From NCBI GenBank assembly GCA_002898215.1, contig BEIF01000001.1:1339602-1403601 (forward strand): a stretch of 64,000 nt of DNA. Reading direction: 5' to 3'. Numbering within the stretch: position 1 is the stretch's first letter; each line of letters opens with the position of its first letter. A model generated the notes under the pieces. That model was not told where the DNA came from. It did not search any database and saw only the letters and a program-made list of their open reading frames with translations. The stretch comes from a bacterium HR29. Its GTDB lineage: Bacteria > Chloroflexota > Dehalococcoidia > Tepidiformales > Tepidiformaceae. This document shows positions 46,176-53,911 of this stretch, one piece after another. Both the position numbers and the translations under genes were made by a program.

Positions 46176-46928
46176 ATGGCGGGTCACTCCAAGTGGGCGC
46201 AGATCAAGCGGCAGAAGGGCGCAAACGACGCCAAGAAGGGTGCCCTCTTCACGCGGCTCACCCGGGAGATCATGGTGGCTGTGAAGCAGGGCGGCCCCGA
46301 CCCGGCGGCGAACTTCAAGCTGCGTCTCGCCATCCAACGCGCCAAGCAGGCGAACATGCCCAGCGACAACATCGAGCGGGCGATCGCCAAAGCCACCGGC
46401 GCATCCCCCGAGGCGAACCTCGAAGAGGTCTTCTACGAAGGGTACGGGCCGGGCGGCACCGCCATCCTGGTGGCGGCCCTGACGGATAACCGGAACCGGA
46501 CCGTCTCCGAGGTGCGCCACCAGTTCACGCGCGCAGGCGGAAGCCTGGGCGAAGCCGGCTCGGTGAGCTGGCAGTTCGAACCGGCCGGCGTGCTCACGGT
46601 CGCCCTCCGCGGACGGGACGCCGACGAGGCAGCCCTCGCGGCGATCGACGCGGGTGCCGCCGACGTCGAGCCCATGGGCGACTTTCTCGAGGTTCGCACG
46701 GCACCCGCGGACCTGGAGCGGGTTCGCCGGACCCTGGAGGAGGCGGGATACGAAATCGAACACGCCGACTTCGCCATGATCCCGAAGACGACCATCCAGC
46801 TCGACGAGAAGACGGCCCACCAGGCGATGCGCCTCATCGAGGCGCTGGAAGAGCTGGAGGACGTCCAGCGCGTGTACACGAACGCCGACTTCAGCGAGGA
46901 AGCGATCGCCAGTTATTCCGGAACCTGA
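46176..46928 (+). CDS. yebC: YebC/PmpR family regulator (TACO1-like)
   Basis: The 250-residue protein starts MAGHSKWAQIKRQKGANDAKKG, which is diagnostic for YebC. It continues with MPSDNIERAIAKATG and the EVFYEGYGPGGTAILVAALTDNRNRT block. YebC proteins bind DNA as regulators or, in some species, help ribosomes at difficult sequences. GGAGG lies 5 bases before the ATG. It precedes ruvC, a common pairing in bacteria. Confidence 0.97.
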   Translation: MAGHSKWAQIKRQKGANDAKKGALFTRLTREIMVAVKQGGPDPAANFKLRLAIQRAKQANMPSDNIERAIAKATGASPEANLEEVFYEGYGPGGTAILVAALTDNRNRTVSEVRHQFTRAGGSLGEAGSVSWQFEPAGVLTVALRGRDADEAALAAIDAGAADVEPMGDFLEVRTAPADLERVRRTLEEAGYEIEHADFAMIPKTTIQLDEKTAHQAMRLIEALEELEDVQRVYTNADFSEEAIASYSGT

Positions 46929-46978
46929 ACGAGTGCGCGGCGGTTCCCCCTCGGCTGAACCTCGGGTAGGGTGAGCCC

Positions 46979-47488
46979 ATGCGCATCCTGGGTATCGACC
47001 CCGGGCTCGGAGCCACAGGGCTGGGTGTCATTGAGGGTGACCGGGACACCGTCCGCCATGTGTACCACACGGCCGTCAGGCCGAGCAGCTCCCTGCCCTT
47101 GCCGGAGCGGCTCGAGGTTATCCGCTCCGCCGTCCGCGACGCCGCGCGGGATTGGCACGCCGACGCCGCGGCCGTCGAGAGCGGCTACGTCGGCCCGAAC
47201 CCACGGTCGGCCCTCGCCCTCGGCCAGGCCCGGGCCGCGGCGCTCCTCGGCGTCGCCGACGCCGGCATTCCGGTGTTCGAGTACGCGCCGGCAATCGTGA
47301 AGCAGACGATCGCGGGCTACGGACGAGGCGACAAGGGCCAGGTCGCGCGTATGGTCCGCCTCCAACTCGGATTGGAGGAGGAACCCCGCCCAGCGGACGC
47401 GGCGGACGCCCTGGCTGTCGCCATCACCCACTGGGCCCACTGGCGGCTCGACGCGGCCCGACCCTCGGATGCCCGCTCAGGCCGCTAA
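46979..47488 (+). CDS. ruvC: Holliday junction resolvase RuvC
   Basis: The 169-residue nuclease cuts Holliday junctions in recombination. Catalytic acidic residues are Asp7 in ILGIDPGLGATG, Glu in AAVESGYVGPNPRSALALGQAR and the C-terminal pair in RPADAADALAVAI. The EYAPAIVKQTIAGYGRGDKGQVARMV block is typical. ruvA and ruvB do not follow. The 3' end overlaps the convergent M16 peptidase gene by 12 bases. TAGGGT six bases before the ATG suggests a leaderless mRNA. Confidence 0.95.
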   Translation: MRILGIDPGLGATGLGVIEGDRDTVRHVYHTAVRPSSSLPLPERLEVIRSAVRDAARDWHADAAAVESGYVGPNPRSALALGQARAAALLGVADAGIPVFEYAPAIVKQTIAGYGRGDKGQVARMVRLQLGLEEEPRPADAADALAVAITHWAHWRLDAARPSDARSGR

Positions 47489-48748
47489 GAGGTTCGCGAG
47501 CTCGTCCTCGTCGAGGTCGGGCCCGACCACCGCACAGTGCATCGCACCTGCCCGGTAGACGCGGGATGCCACCCGCTGAACGTCTTCGGCGGTGACGGCC
47601 TCCAGCGCCGCGACGACGTCCTCGACCTCCTCGATCTCTCCGCGAGTGAGCAGCAGCTCGCCGTGGCGCTGCCCCACGGCGTGAGCCGTCTCGAGTGAGA
47701 GCCGAAAGCGGCCCACGGCATGCTCCTTCGCCTTGCGCAGCTCCTCGTCGGGTACGGGCGCTGCCACCAGCTTCTCCAGCTCGCCGATGCACACCTGGAT
47801 GCTTTCGGCGAGTTTGGCCCGGTCGACGCCGGCGGAGATGGTGAAAATGCCCGTGTCGGCGAGGAGACCGTACGACGAGTGGACGGCGTACGCGAGCCCG
47901 CGGCGCTCGCGCACCTCGCGGAAGAGACGGGACGACATCCCGGCACCGAGGATGTCGTTCAGCACACGGAGCGCGTACCGGTCGGGGTCGGCTCGTCCGA
48001 AGATGGGGAGGCCGAGGGAGAAGGAGCACTGGTCGACCGTGCGAACGTCGACGGCGACGCGTGGCCCCCGAACGGAGGGGTCGTAGGGCGGGACGGGCGG
48101 GACGCTACCGCGTCGGATGTCGGAGAAGAGCCGGTCGGCGAGCTCCACCACGCGCCCCGGCTCGACGTTCCCCGCGACCGAGACGACCACGTTGGGAGCT
48201 CGGTACCAGCGCTCCATGTGCTCGAGGAAGTGGGGGCGCTCGATCCGCTGCACGGTCTCGATGGTCCCGCCGACGTCCCAGCCGCAGGGTTGGTCGCCGT
48301 AGACCGCCATCCCCACGAGCCTCCCGGCCCACACTTGGGGGTTGTCGTGGTTCCGCTTCAGCTCCTGCTGGACGACGGTCCGCTCCCGCTCGATCTCCTC
48401 GGCATCGAGCTTGGAATGGAGCACCATGTCGGCAGCCACATCGAGGGCGGTCTCGACATGGTCGAAGGGGACGATGTTCCAGTAGCAGGTGAACTCCTTG
48501 TTCGTGTAGGCGTTCAAGGTGCCGCCCGAACCCTCGATCGCCTCGGCGATGGCGTGCGCATCGGGGCGCCGTTCGGTCCCCTTGAAGACCATGTGCTCGA
48601 GAAAATGCGTGATCCCGTTCAGCTCACGAGGTTCGGACCGGGACCCCACCCCAACGAAGACGCTCACGGAAACGGCCTGGGTGGCGGGCATCGGTGTAAC
48701 CACCACTCGGAGGCCGCTGGGTAGGGCGACGAGCTCCCAAGTGGGCAC
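47477..48748 (-). CDS. M16 family zinc peptidase (processing-peptidase-like)
   Basis: The 423-residue protein has the inverted zinc motif HFLEHMVFKG with His48, Glu51 and His52, then RPDAHAIAEAIEGSGGTLNAYTNKE in part. It is the size of the single-ring M16B peptidases such as YmxG/PqqL-like proteins. The C-terminal half is the inactive paired domain. GGAGG lies six bases before the GTG at 48748. Its role may be removal of signal fragments or peptide turnover. Confidence 0.93.
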   Translation of the reverse strand: MPTWELVALPSGLRVVVTPMPATQAVSVSVFVGVGSRSEPRELNGITHFLEHMVFKGTERRPDAHAIAEAIEGSGGTLNAYTNKEFTCYWNIVPFDHVETALDVAADMVLHSKLDAEEIERERTVVQQELKRNHDNPQVWAGRLVGMAVYGDQPCGWDVGGTIETVQRIERPHFLEHMERWYRAPNVVVSVAGNVEPGRVVELADRLFSDIRRGSVPPVPPYDPSVRGPRVAVDVRTVDQCSFSLGLPIFGRADPDRYALRVLNDILGAGMSSRLFREVRERRGLAYAVHSSYGLLADTGIFTISAGVDRAKLAESIQVCIGELEKLVAAPVPDEELRKAKEHAVGRFRLSLETAHAVGQRHGELLLTRGEIEEVEDVVAALEAVTAEDVQRVASRVYRAGAMHCAVVGPDLDEDELANLLAA

Positions 48749-48830
48749 GATGAACCTCCATCGCGGGCGAAGGGTGTGACGTCATTGTACCCCTGACGGG
48801 AGGCGAGCCCGGGCCGCGTAGACTTGGTCC

Positions 48831-49811
48831 GTGGAGCGCCGCGCGGAACCTCGGCTCGCGCCCAACTGGACCACCCTCGCCGGCGCGGTGGAGGGGGTCC
48901 TAGCAGCCCTGGGAGTGCCGCTGCCACGGCACGCGGTGATGGGGCTGACCGGCTGCGCCTTCGCCTTCGCACTGGCGGAAAGCGAAGCGGGCGCGGCCAG
49001 CCCCGCCGGTCTCCACGCCTTCGATACCTGGCGCCTCGGCGAACGGCTCGCCCGCACAGGCGTACGCTTCGAGCGGTTCGCACCGAACGATGCCGACCCG
49101 CACGAGGCGATCGCCTGGATCGCTTCCCGCACCGAACGGGGCGTGCCGGTGATCGCCTGGGCTCTGCGGCTCCGGGAGTGGGGCATCATCCGGGAGGTCG
49201 ACCAAGCCTCGGAAACGTTCACCGTCGACGACCTCCTCTCCCCGGAAGTAGGACCGACGGCAGCGTGGGCTGATTGGCCCTGGGGCGGCGAACGGATCGA
49301 CCTCCTTGCTCCAGTCGAGGCCGTTGCCGCCGAGGATGCGGCAGAGGACCTGGTCATCGACTCCCTGCGCGATGCCGCCGCGCTCCTCGAAGGCCGCATC
49401 CGCCCGGCAGGGCTTCCGACGGGGGCAGAAGCGCTCGAGGCGTGGGCTCGCGCCTTCGAAGAGGGCCGGGCAATCGACCGAAGCGGGAACGCCCACTGTC
49501 TCGCCGCCCTCCTCGCGGCCCGGAGCGACGGCGCCACGTACTTCTCGGAGCTCGCGGAGGCGTTGCCCGAGGCGTCGGAGCCGCTGCAGGCTGCAGCGGA
49601 AGGGCTGCGACGCGAAGCCGCGGAGCTCGCCCAGCTCGTGACGCTCTTCCCCTACCCCGCGGGAGGAGCCGGGGCGCTCGCAAGCGCGGGAATCCGGAGG
49701 ATCGCGGCCGCCGCGCTCCGGCGGGCGGCTGACTGGGAACGGCAAGCAGCCCAGAGAGTGCGCGTAGCCCTTGCGGTTTTCGACTCGGGTCACCGACTGT
49801 CCTCAGGCTGA
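48831..49811 (+). CDS. BtrH/C39-like protein, hypothetical
   Basis: The 326-residue protein has a papain-like C39-type start: WTTLAGAVEGVLAALGVPLPRHAVMGLTGCAFAFAL, broken by the conserved His and Cys, similar to BtrH N-terminal domains of peptide acyltransferases and to DUF4872-like proteins. A second half is helical and Ala/Glu-rich. No ordinary Cys-His-Asp triad can be mapped with confidence. The GTG at 48831 has TAGACT six bases upstream. The function is unknown. Confidence 0.55.
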   Translation: MERRAEPRLAPNWTTLAGAVEGVLAALGVPLPRHAVMGLTGCAFAFALAESEAGAASPAGLHAFDTWRLGERLARTGVRFERFAPNDADPHEAIAWIASRTERGVPVIAWALRLREWGIIREVDQASETFTVDDLLSPEVGPTAAWADWPWGGERIDLLAPVEAVAAEDAAEDLVIDSLRDAAALLEGRIRPAGLPTGAEALEAWARAFEEGRAIDRSGNAHCLAALLAARSDGATYFSELAEALPEASEPLQAAAEGLRREAAELAQLVTLFPYPAGGAGALASAGIRRIAAAALRRAADWERQAAQRVRVALAVFDSGHRLSSG

Positions 49812-49925
49812 CACCGGACCGGCTCCTCGCCGACACCGCCCGGCCACGCGGCCGACACCCTCCGCCGTCGACTTTCACCACGAAGACGTGCACCGCACGC
49901 GCCGCATCGGGTGGAGGTCGGCAGG

Positions 49926-51035
49926 ATGGTGGGACAGCGCACAGCGGCCCTGGCGTTCGGAGCGGTAGCCTTCGCGCTCCTCGCCTTCGCAAGCCTTACC
50001 GGTCCGAGCACCCCAGCCCGGGCGCTGGTGAACTGCGACGTGAGCGACTACTCGCTCGATTCGGAGGAGCTCGCCTTCCTCGCCCTCATCAACCAGTATC
50101 GCAGCGAAAACGGGCGAGGTACGTTGAGCGTTTCGACGACGCTGAACCGCATGGCCCACTGGATGGCATGGGACCTGGGGACGAACGGGTACTTCTCGCA
50201 CACCGATTCCCTCGGCCGGATGCCCTACCAGCGCGCGCAGGATTGCGGATACCCGACCGGTGCGGGGGAGAACCTGGCTGCCGGCCAGTCGTGGGACACC
50301 GCGCTCGAAGCGTTCAACGCCTGGAAGAATTCCCCCGGACACAACCAGAACATGCTCGCGAGCTACTACGTGGCCATCGGCATCGCCCGAGTGTACGTGC
50401 CGGGGTCACCCCTGGGGTGGTACTGGGTCACGAACTTCGGCACGGTGGCCGAAGGCGGGGGTTCGAACCCGACACCCACCCCGACCCCGACGAACACGCC
50501 GACTCCCACGCCAACGCCCACTCCGACGGCGTCTCCTTCGGCCTCGCCGAGCCCTTCGCCATCGCCCACGCCAACCCCCAGCCCGACGCCGACTCCCACG
50601 CGGACGGCGACTCCCACGCCGACGCCAACCCCCACGCCGACGCCGACGCCGACGCCTACCCCTACCCCGACGCCGTCGGGATCGGGCGCAGGGGGAGGCT
50701 TCGGTGGCGGTAGCATGCCCCCGGCAGACCCATCGCCGACCCCGACGCCATCACCGACTCCAACTCCGACACCAGGCCGCGATACTCCGCCGCGGATCTC
50801 CCTACGCCCCGGGCCGAACCTTGTGACCTGGGCGGGGGAGGACAAGGTGCCCGTGAGCCAGCTCGCGACCATGCCGGAGATCGCGATGGTGTACGGCTGG
50901 GATGCAGCCCGGCAGCAGTGGCTGCGGTGGGGAAGCGGGCTCCCCGCCTGGGCCAACTCACTGCGCGAGCTGGAGCGGGGTGGAGCGTACTGGATCATCG
51001 CCACGGCCAACGCCACCCTCCTCTTCGAGGAGTAG
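49926..51035 (+). CDS. Secreted CAP (SCP/PR-1) domain protein with Pro/Thr linker
   Basis: The 369-residue protein has a Sec signal peptide (about residues 1-33, ending PARA). A CAP domain follows at about 45-175 (LALINQYRSENGRGTLSVS, YFSHTDSLGRMPYQRA, AGENLAAGQSW, AFNAWKNSPGHNQNML). A Thr-Pro/Ser-Pro linker at residues 182-250 leads to a C-terminal beta domain beginning ISLRPGPNLVTWAG, found on other Chloroflexota secreted proteins. GGAGG eight bases before the ATG at 49926 decides the start. It is probably exported and may bind sterol-like lipids or the wall. Confidence 0.9.
   Translation: MVGQRTAALAFGAVAFALLAFASLTGPSTPARALVNCDVSDYSLDSEELAFLALINQYRSENGRGTLSVSTTLNRMAHWMAWDLGTNGYFSHTDSLGRMPYQRAQDCGYPTGAGENLAAGQSWDTALEAFNAWKNSPGHNQNMLASYYVAIGIARVYVPGSPLGWYWVTNFGTVAEGGGSNPTPTPTPTNTPTPTPTPTPTASPSASPSPSPSPTPTPSPTPTPTRTATPTPTPTPTPTPTPTPTPTPTPSGSGAGGGFGGGSMPPADPSPTPTPSPTPTPTPGRDTPPRISLRPGPNLVTWAGEDKVPVSQLATMPEIAMVYGWDAARQQWLRWGSGLPAWANSLRELERGGAYWIIATANATLLFEE
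50469..50676 (+). repeat. Pro-Thr coding low-complexity repeat
   Basis: About 208 bases repeat CC(C/G)AC(G/C) units, encoding PTPTP-type linker residues 182-250 of the CAP protein. A shorter copy lies at about 50731-50772. It is a protein linker and not a CRISPR array. Confidence 0.85.
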
Positions 51036-51077
51036 GGGCGATGCGAATAGCCCGAACCGGTCCTCCGTCGTAAGCTC

Positions 51078-51101
51078 GTGGCGCGACGCGCGTCGCGCCA
51101 C
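51078..51101. terminator. Perfect 24-bp GC palindrome after the CAP gene
   Basis: GTGGCGCGACGC and its exact complement abut with no spacer. As RNA it folds to a stem of about 10 bp with a 4-base loop. It is 42 bases after the CAP stop and 27 bases before the MFS start. It is a probable terminator; a dimeric repressor operator is possible. There is no U tract. Confidence 0.5.
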
Positions 51102-51127
51102 TTCGGCGGCGCGTGTGGGGAGCCCCA

Positions 51128-52390
51128 TTGTCCACCCCGACCATCGCCAGTGAAGCTGAGCCCGCCCCCAGCAGTGGACTGACCGCGCCGGGGCGGGCGC
51201 TCTCGTCGCTGCGTCACCGAGAGTTCCGCTTCCTGTTGGGAAGCTCGACCGCCCTCCAGGTCGGCTCGTGGATCCAGACGATCGGCATGGGGTGGCTCGT
51301 CCTCCACGACCTGGACGGGAGCGCCACGAGCCTCGCCCTGGTAGGGCTCGTACGGGGCGCGTCGCAGCTACTCATCGCACCGCTCGGGGGCTACGCCGCG
51401 GCACGCTGGGACCGTCGAAAACAGCTCATCGGCTATTCCGCAGGCGCAGCGACCATCGCCGCCCTCCTCGCCACGTTCACGGCGAGCGGGCTGATCACGC
51501 TCGAGCTCGTGTACCTCTTGGCGGCCATCGCCGGCGTGCTCGATGCCCTCGCGGGACCGATCAGGATGATGCTGATCCACGACACGGTAGGGCCCGACGA
51601 CCTCACCAACGCCGTGGCCCTCAACGGCATCGCCGGCAACGCGATGCGGGTGATCGGCCCGGCGACAGGAGGCATCCTCATCGGCCTTTTGGGGACCGAA
51701 GGCGCGTTCCAGGCCCAGGCGGCCGCGCTCGCGCTGGCAGCCCTCCTCTCGGTGCCCCTGCGCCCGAAGCCTCCGACCCAGCCTCCGCCGGGGCCGCTCT
51801 GGAGGAGCATCGTCTCAGGGATGCGGTACACCGTCCGCGATCGCGCGGTAGCAGTGGTCGTGGTCCTGGCGCTAGTTCCCAGCTTGCTGGTGTACCCGTA
51901 CGTGACCTTCTTGCCGGTGTTCGCTCGCGACGTCCTCGGCTCGAACGAGCGGGGATACGGCCTCCTCGCCGCGGGGGTGGGGGTGGGCTCGCTCCTAGGC
52001 GGCACGCTCGTGGCGATGACGGCGCATCGAGCCCGCCTCGGGCCGGCGATGGGCTGGGCATGCTTCGTTTACTGCCTCTGCGTCGTCGCCTTCACCTTCT
52101 CGCGGAACCTGTGGCTCTCGTTCGGGATCCTGGCCGTCGCGGGGGTCTTCCACAGCGTGTACGCGGCCCTCAATTCCTCGCTGATGCAGCTGAAGGCGGC
52201 TCCGGAGTTCCGCGGCCACGTCTTGTCCCTGCAGATCATGACGTGGGGAGTGAGCCCGTTCGCCGCCCTGGCGATGGGTAGAATGGTCGATACGTGGGGC
52301 GCCCCCACGGTAGTGGGAACGTGGGTCGCGACCGCAGCGGCGGTCACGCTTGCGACCATCGCCGCGACCCGCGGGCTCCGCGACATCTGA
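51128..52390 (+). CDS. MFS transporter (MFS_3/EntS-like)
   Basis: The 420-residue protein has about 12 membrane helices, beginning LRHREFRFLLGSSTALQVGSWIQTIGMGW in part. The MFS loop motif is AAARWDRRKQLIG after helix 2. The second half starts at VVVVLALVPSLLVYPYVTFLPVF. It belongs to the drug/siderophore exporter group like the one at 12459-13793. The TTG at 51128 has GGGGAG five bases upstream; GTG at 51113 is the alternative. It is followed by an exonuclease gene with a 13-base gap. Confidence 0.82.
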   Translation: MSTPTIASEAEPAPSSGLTAPGRALSSLRHREFRFLLGSSTALQVGSWIQTIGMGWLVLHDLDGSATSLALVGLVRGASQLLIAPLGGYAAARWDRRKQLIGYSAGAATIAALLATFTASGLITLELVYLLAAIAGVLDALAGPIRMMLIHDTVGPDDLTNAVALNGIAGNAMRVIGPATGGILIGLLGTEGAFQAQAAALALAALLSVPLRPKPPTQPPPGPLWRSIVSGMRYTVRDRAVAVVVVLALVPSLLVYPYVTFLPVFARDVLGSNERGYGLLAAGVGVGSLLGGTLVAMTAHRARLGPAMGWACFVYCLCVVAFTFSRNLWLSFGILAVAGVFHSVYAALNSSLMQLKAAPEFRGHVLSLQIMTWGVSPFAALAMGRMVDTWGAPTVVGTWVATAAAVTLATIAATRGLRDI

Positions 52391-52403
52391 CGGGGGAAGA
52401 GCC

Positions 52404-53072
52404 GTGACGGAGCAGCGGCTGGCGGCCATCCTCGCGCCCGGGCTGCGTTGGGTCGATGCGAACACCCGCCAGGCGGACCGCCCCGCCCCGCCCGAGGCCC
52501 TGGAAGGGAGGGAGCTGTGCATCCTCGACTTGGAGATGAGCGGGCCCGACCCCCAGGTGCATGAGATCCTCGACATCGGGGCGGTGCGCGTCTCCCTCGA
52601 AGAGGGCTTGCCGGAAGAGGCGTCCTTCGGCACGAAGGTTCGGCCGAAGCACATCGGAACGGCGAACCAGGCCTCGTTGCGCATCGTGGGGTACTCGCCC
52701 AAAGCTTGGCGGGACGCCGTGTCGCTCGAGGATGCGGTCGCCGAGCTGGTGGAGTTCGGCGCGGGGGCGGTGCTCGCAGGGTGGGGCATCCGCCTGGACC
52801 TCGCCTTCCTCTTCGAAGCACTCGAACGGACCGGCTACGAGTGGCCGTTCGCCGACGTCGTCCTGGATGTGCAGCCCGTCGCCCAGGCCGTGCTCAAGGA
52901 CGGCACCGTCGATAGCTGGAACTTGGGCCACGTGGCCGATCGACTCGGGATCGGGCGGCTGGGCGAACACGGCGCACTCGCCGATGCCTACGCCGCCTAC
53001 GACGTGCTCGCGAAGCTCGTCGAGCTGGCGAGCTCGGCGTCCGAAGGAGAGCGGAAGGCTGCGCGATCTTGA
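52404..53072 (+). CDS. 3'-5' exonuclease (DEDDh, DNA polymerase III epsilon-like)
   Basis: The 222-residue protein has the DEDDh nuclease signatures: LDLEMSGPDPQVHEILDIGAVRV with the first Asp-Glu, GWGIRLDLAFLFEALE with the second Asp, and LGEHGALADAYAAYDVL with the His and last Asp. It is a free-standing proofreading-type exonuclease or oligoribonuclease-like enzyme. GGGGGAAG lies before the GTG at 52404. The N-terminal 37 residues precede the domain and have no known function. Confidence 0.88.
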   Translation: MTEQRLAAILAPGLRWVDANTRQADRPAPPEALEGRELCILDLEMSGPDPQVHEILDIGAVRVSLEEGLPEEASFGTKVRPKHIGTANQASLRIVGYSPKAWRDAVSLEDAVAELVEFGAGAVLAGWGIRLDLAFLFEALERTGYEWPFADVVLDVQPVAQAVLKDGTVDSWNLGHVADRLGIGRLGEHGALADAYAAYDVLAKLVELASSASEGERKAARS

Positions 53073-53107
53073 CAAGCCGTTCGGCTGGTGCGAACGATAG
53101 CGGCGAA

Positions 53108-53233
53108 GGGTTCTCGGGGCGAGGTGGAAGTCCTCACCGGCGGTGAAAGCCCGCGAACCCGGGGCGGAAGCGCCTCGGGCCGACCTGGTGGAATTCCAGG
53201 GCCGACGGTGACAGTCCGGATGGGAGAGAACCC
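53108..53233 (+). promoter_or_regulatory. FMN riboswitch (RFN element)
   Basis: All conserved blocks of the FMN aptamer are present: TTCTCGGGGC...GAGGTGGAAGTCCTCACCGG, CGGTGAAAGCCCGCGA, GGTGGAATTCCAG and GCCGACGGTGACAGTCCGGATG. P1 pairs GGGTTCTC (53108-53115) with GAGAACCC (53226-53233). It precedes the riboflavin synthesis operon. Binding of FMN should reduce expression of the operon. Confidence 0.98.
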
Positions 53234-53299
53234 CGGCAGTGCCCGCCTCCCTGCGGGTGGGCCGGCGTTGGCCCCGAGCGCCCGTACTGCCGCGAGGGG
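53234..53299 (+). promoter_or_regulatory. Expression platform: possible ribosome-binding-site sequestering hairpin
   Basis: CGGCAGT (53234-53240), directly after P1, is complementary to ACTGCCG (53286-53292), and the stem ends one base before the GAGGGG ribosome binding site of ribE at 53294-53299. An inner CCCGC/GCGGG hairpin lies between the strands. No U tract is present, so translational control is more likely than termination. Confidence 0.5.
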
Positions 53300-53302
53300 C
53301 CG

Positions 53303-53911
53303 ATGTTCACCGGAATCATCGAAGAAGTCGGAACGGTCGTCGAAGCGGGGCAGGGGTTCCTGCGCATCCGAGCGCCGCGCATCCTGGAGGATGCCCGGCT
53401 CGGTGACTCCATCGCCGTCAACGGCGTCGACCTCACCGTCGCGGAAATCGCCGGAGACACCTTCTTCGCCAACCTGATGCCGGAGACGTACCGGCGCTCG
53501 AACCTGGGCGACCTCCGGCCCGGCGACCCTGTGAACCTCGAGCGGAGCCTCCGACCGAACGACCGGCTCTCCGGACACATCGTCCGGGGAGTGGTGGAGG
53601 GGGTAGGCACCATCGACTCGCTCCTTCCGGAGGGAGATGCACTCATCGTGCGCATCCGCGCCCCCAAGGAGCTCCTCCGGTACATGGTGGTGAAGGGGCC
53701 CGTGGCGGTCGACGGGATCAGCCTCACGATCATCGCCAAGGACGAGGAGGCCTTTGCCGTCTCTCTGGTGCAGTACACCCAGCAGCACACGACGCTCGCA
53801 TCGCGCAAACCAGGCGAGCGGGTGAACCTGGAAACGGACATCCTCGCCCGGTACGTCGAGCAGTTCGTGCAAGACTACTCCCGTCTGGGCGCTCTGGAGC
53901 AGGTCGGATGA
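53303..53911 (+). CDS. ribE: Riboflavin synthase alpha chain
   Basis: The 202-residue enzyme forms riboflavin from two lumazine molecules. It has the internal duplication of RibE: MFTGIIEEVGTVVEAG and LGDSIAVNGVDLTV in the first barrel, then LSGHIVRGVVEGVGTI and VAVDGISLTI in the second. The first three residues MFT are invariant. It is the first gene after the FMN riboswitch. The stop overlaps the ribBA start. Confidence 0.97.
   Translation: MFTGIIEEVGTVVEAGQGFLRIRAPRILEDARLGDSIAVNGVDLTVAEIAGDTFFANLMPETYRRSNLGDLRPGDPVNLERSLRPNDRLSGHIVRGVVEGVGTIDSLLPEGDALIVRIRAPKELLRYMVVKGPVAVDGISLTIIAKDEEAFAVSLVQYTQQHTTLASRKPGERVNLETDILARYVEQFVQDYSRLGALEQVG

Noticed and set aside
50469-50676. A short direct repeat array that might be mistaken for CRISPR or VNTR.
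   Set aside because: The units are about 6 bases, with no spacers, and translate in frame to the Pro-Thr linker of the CAP protein.
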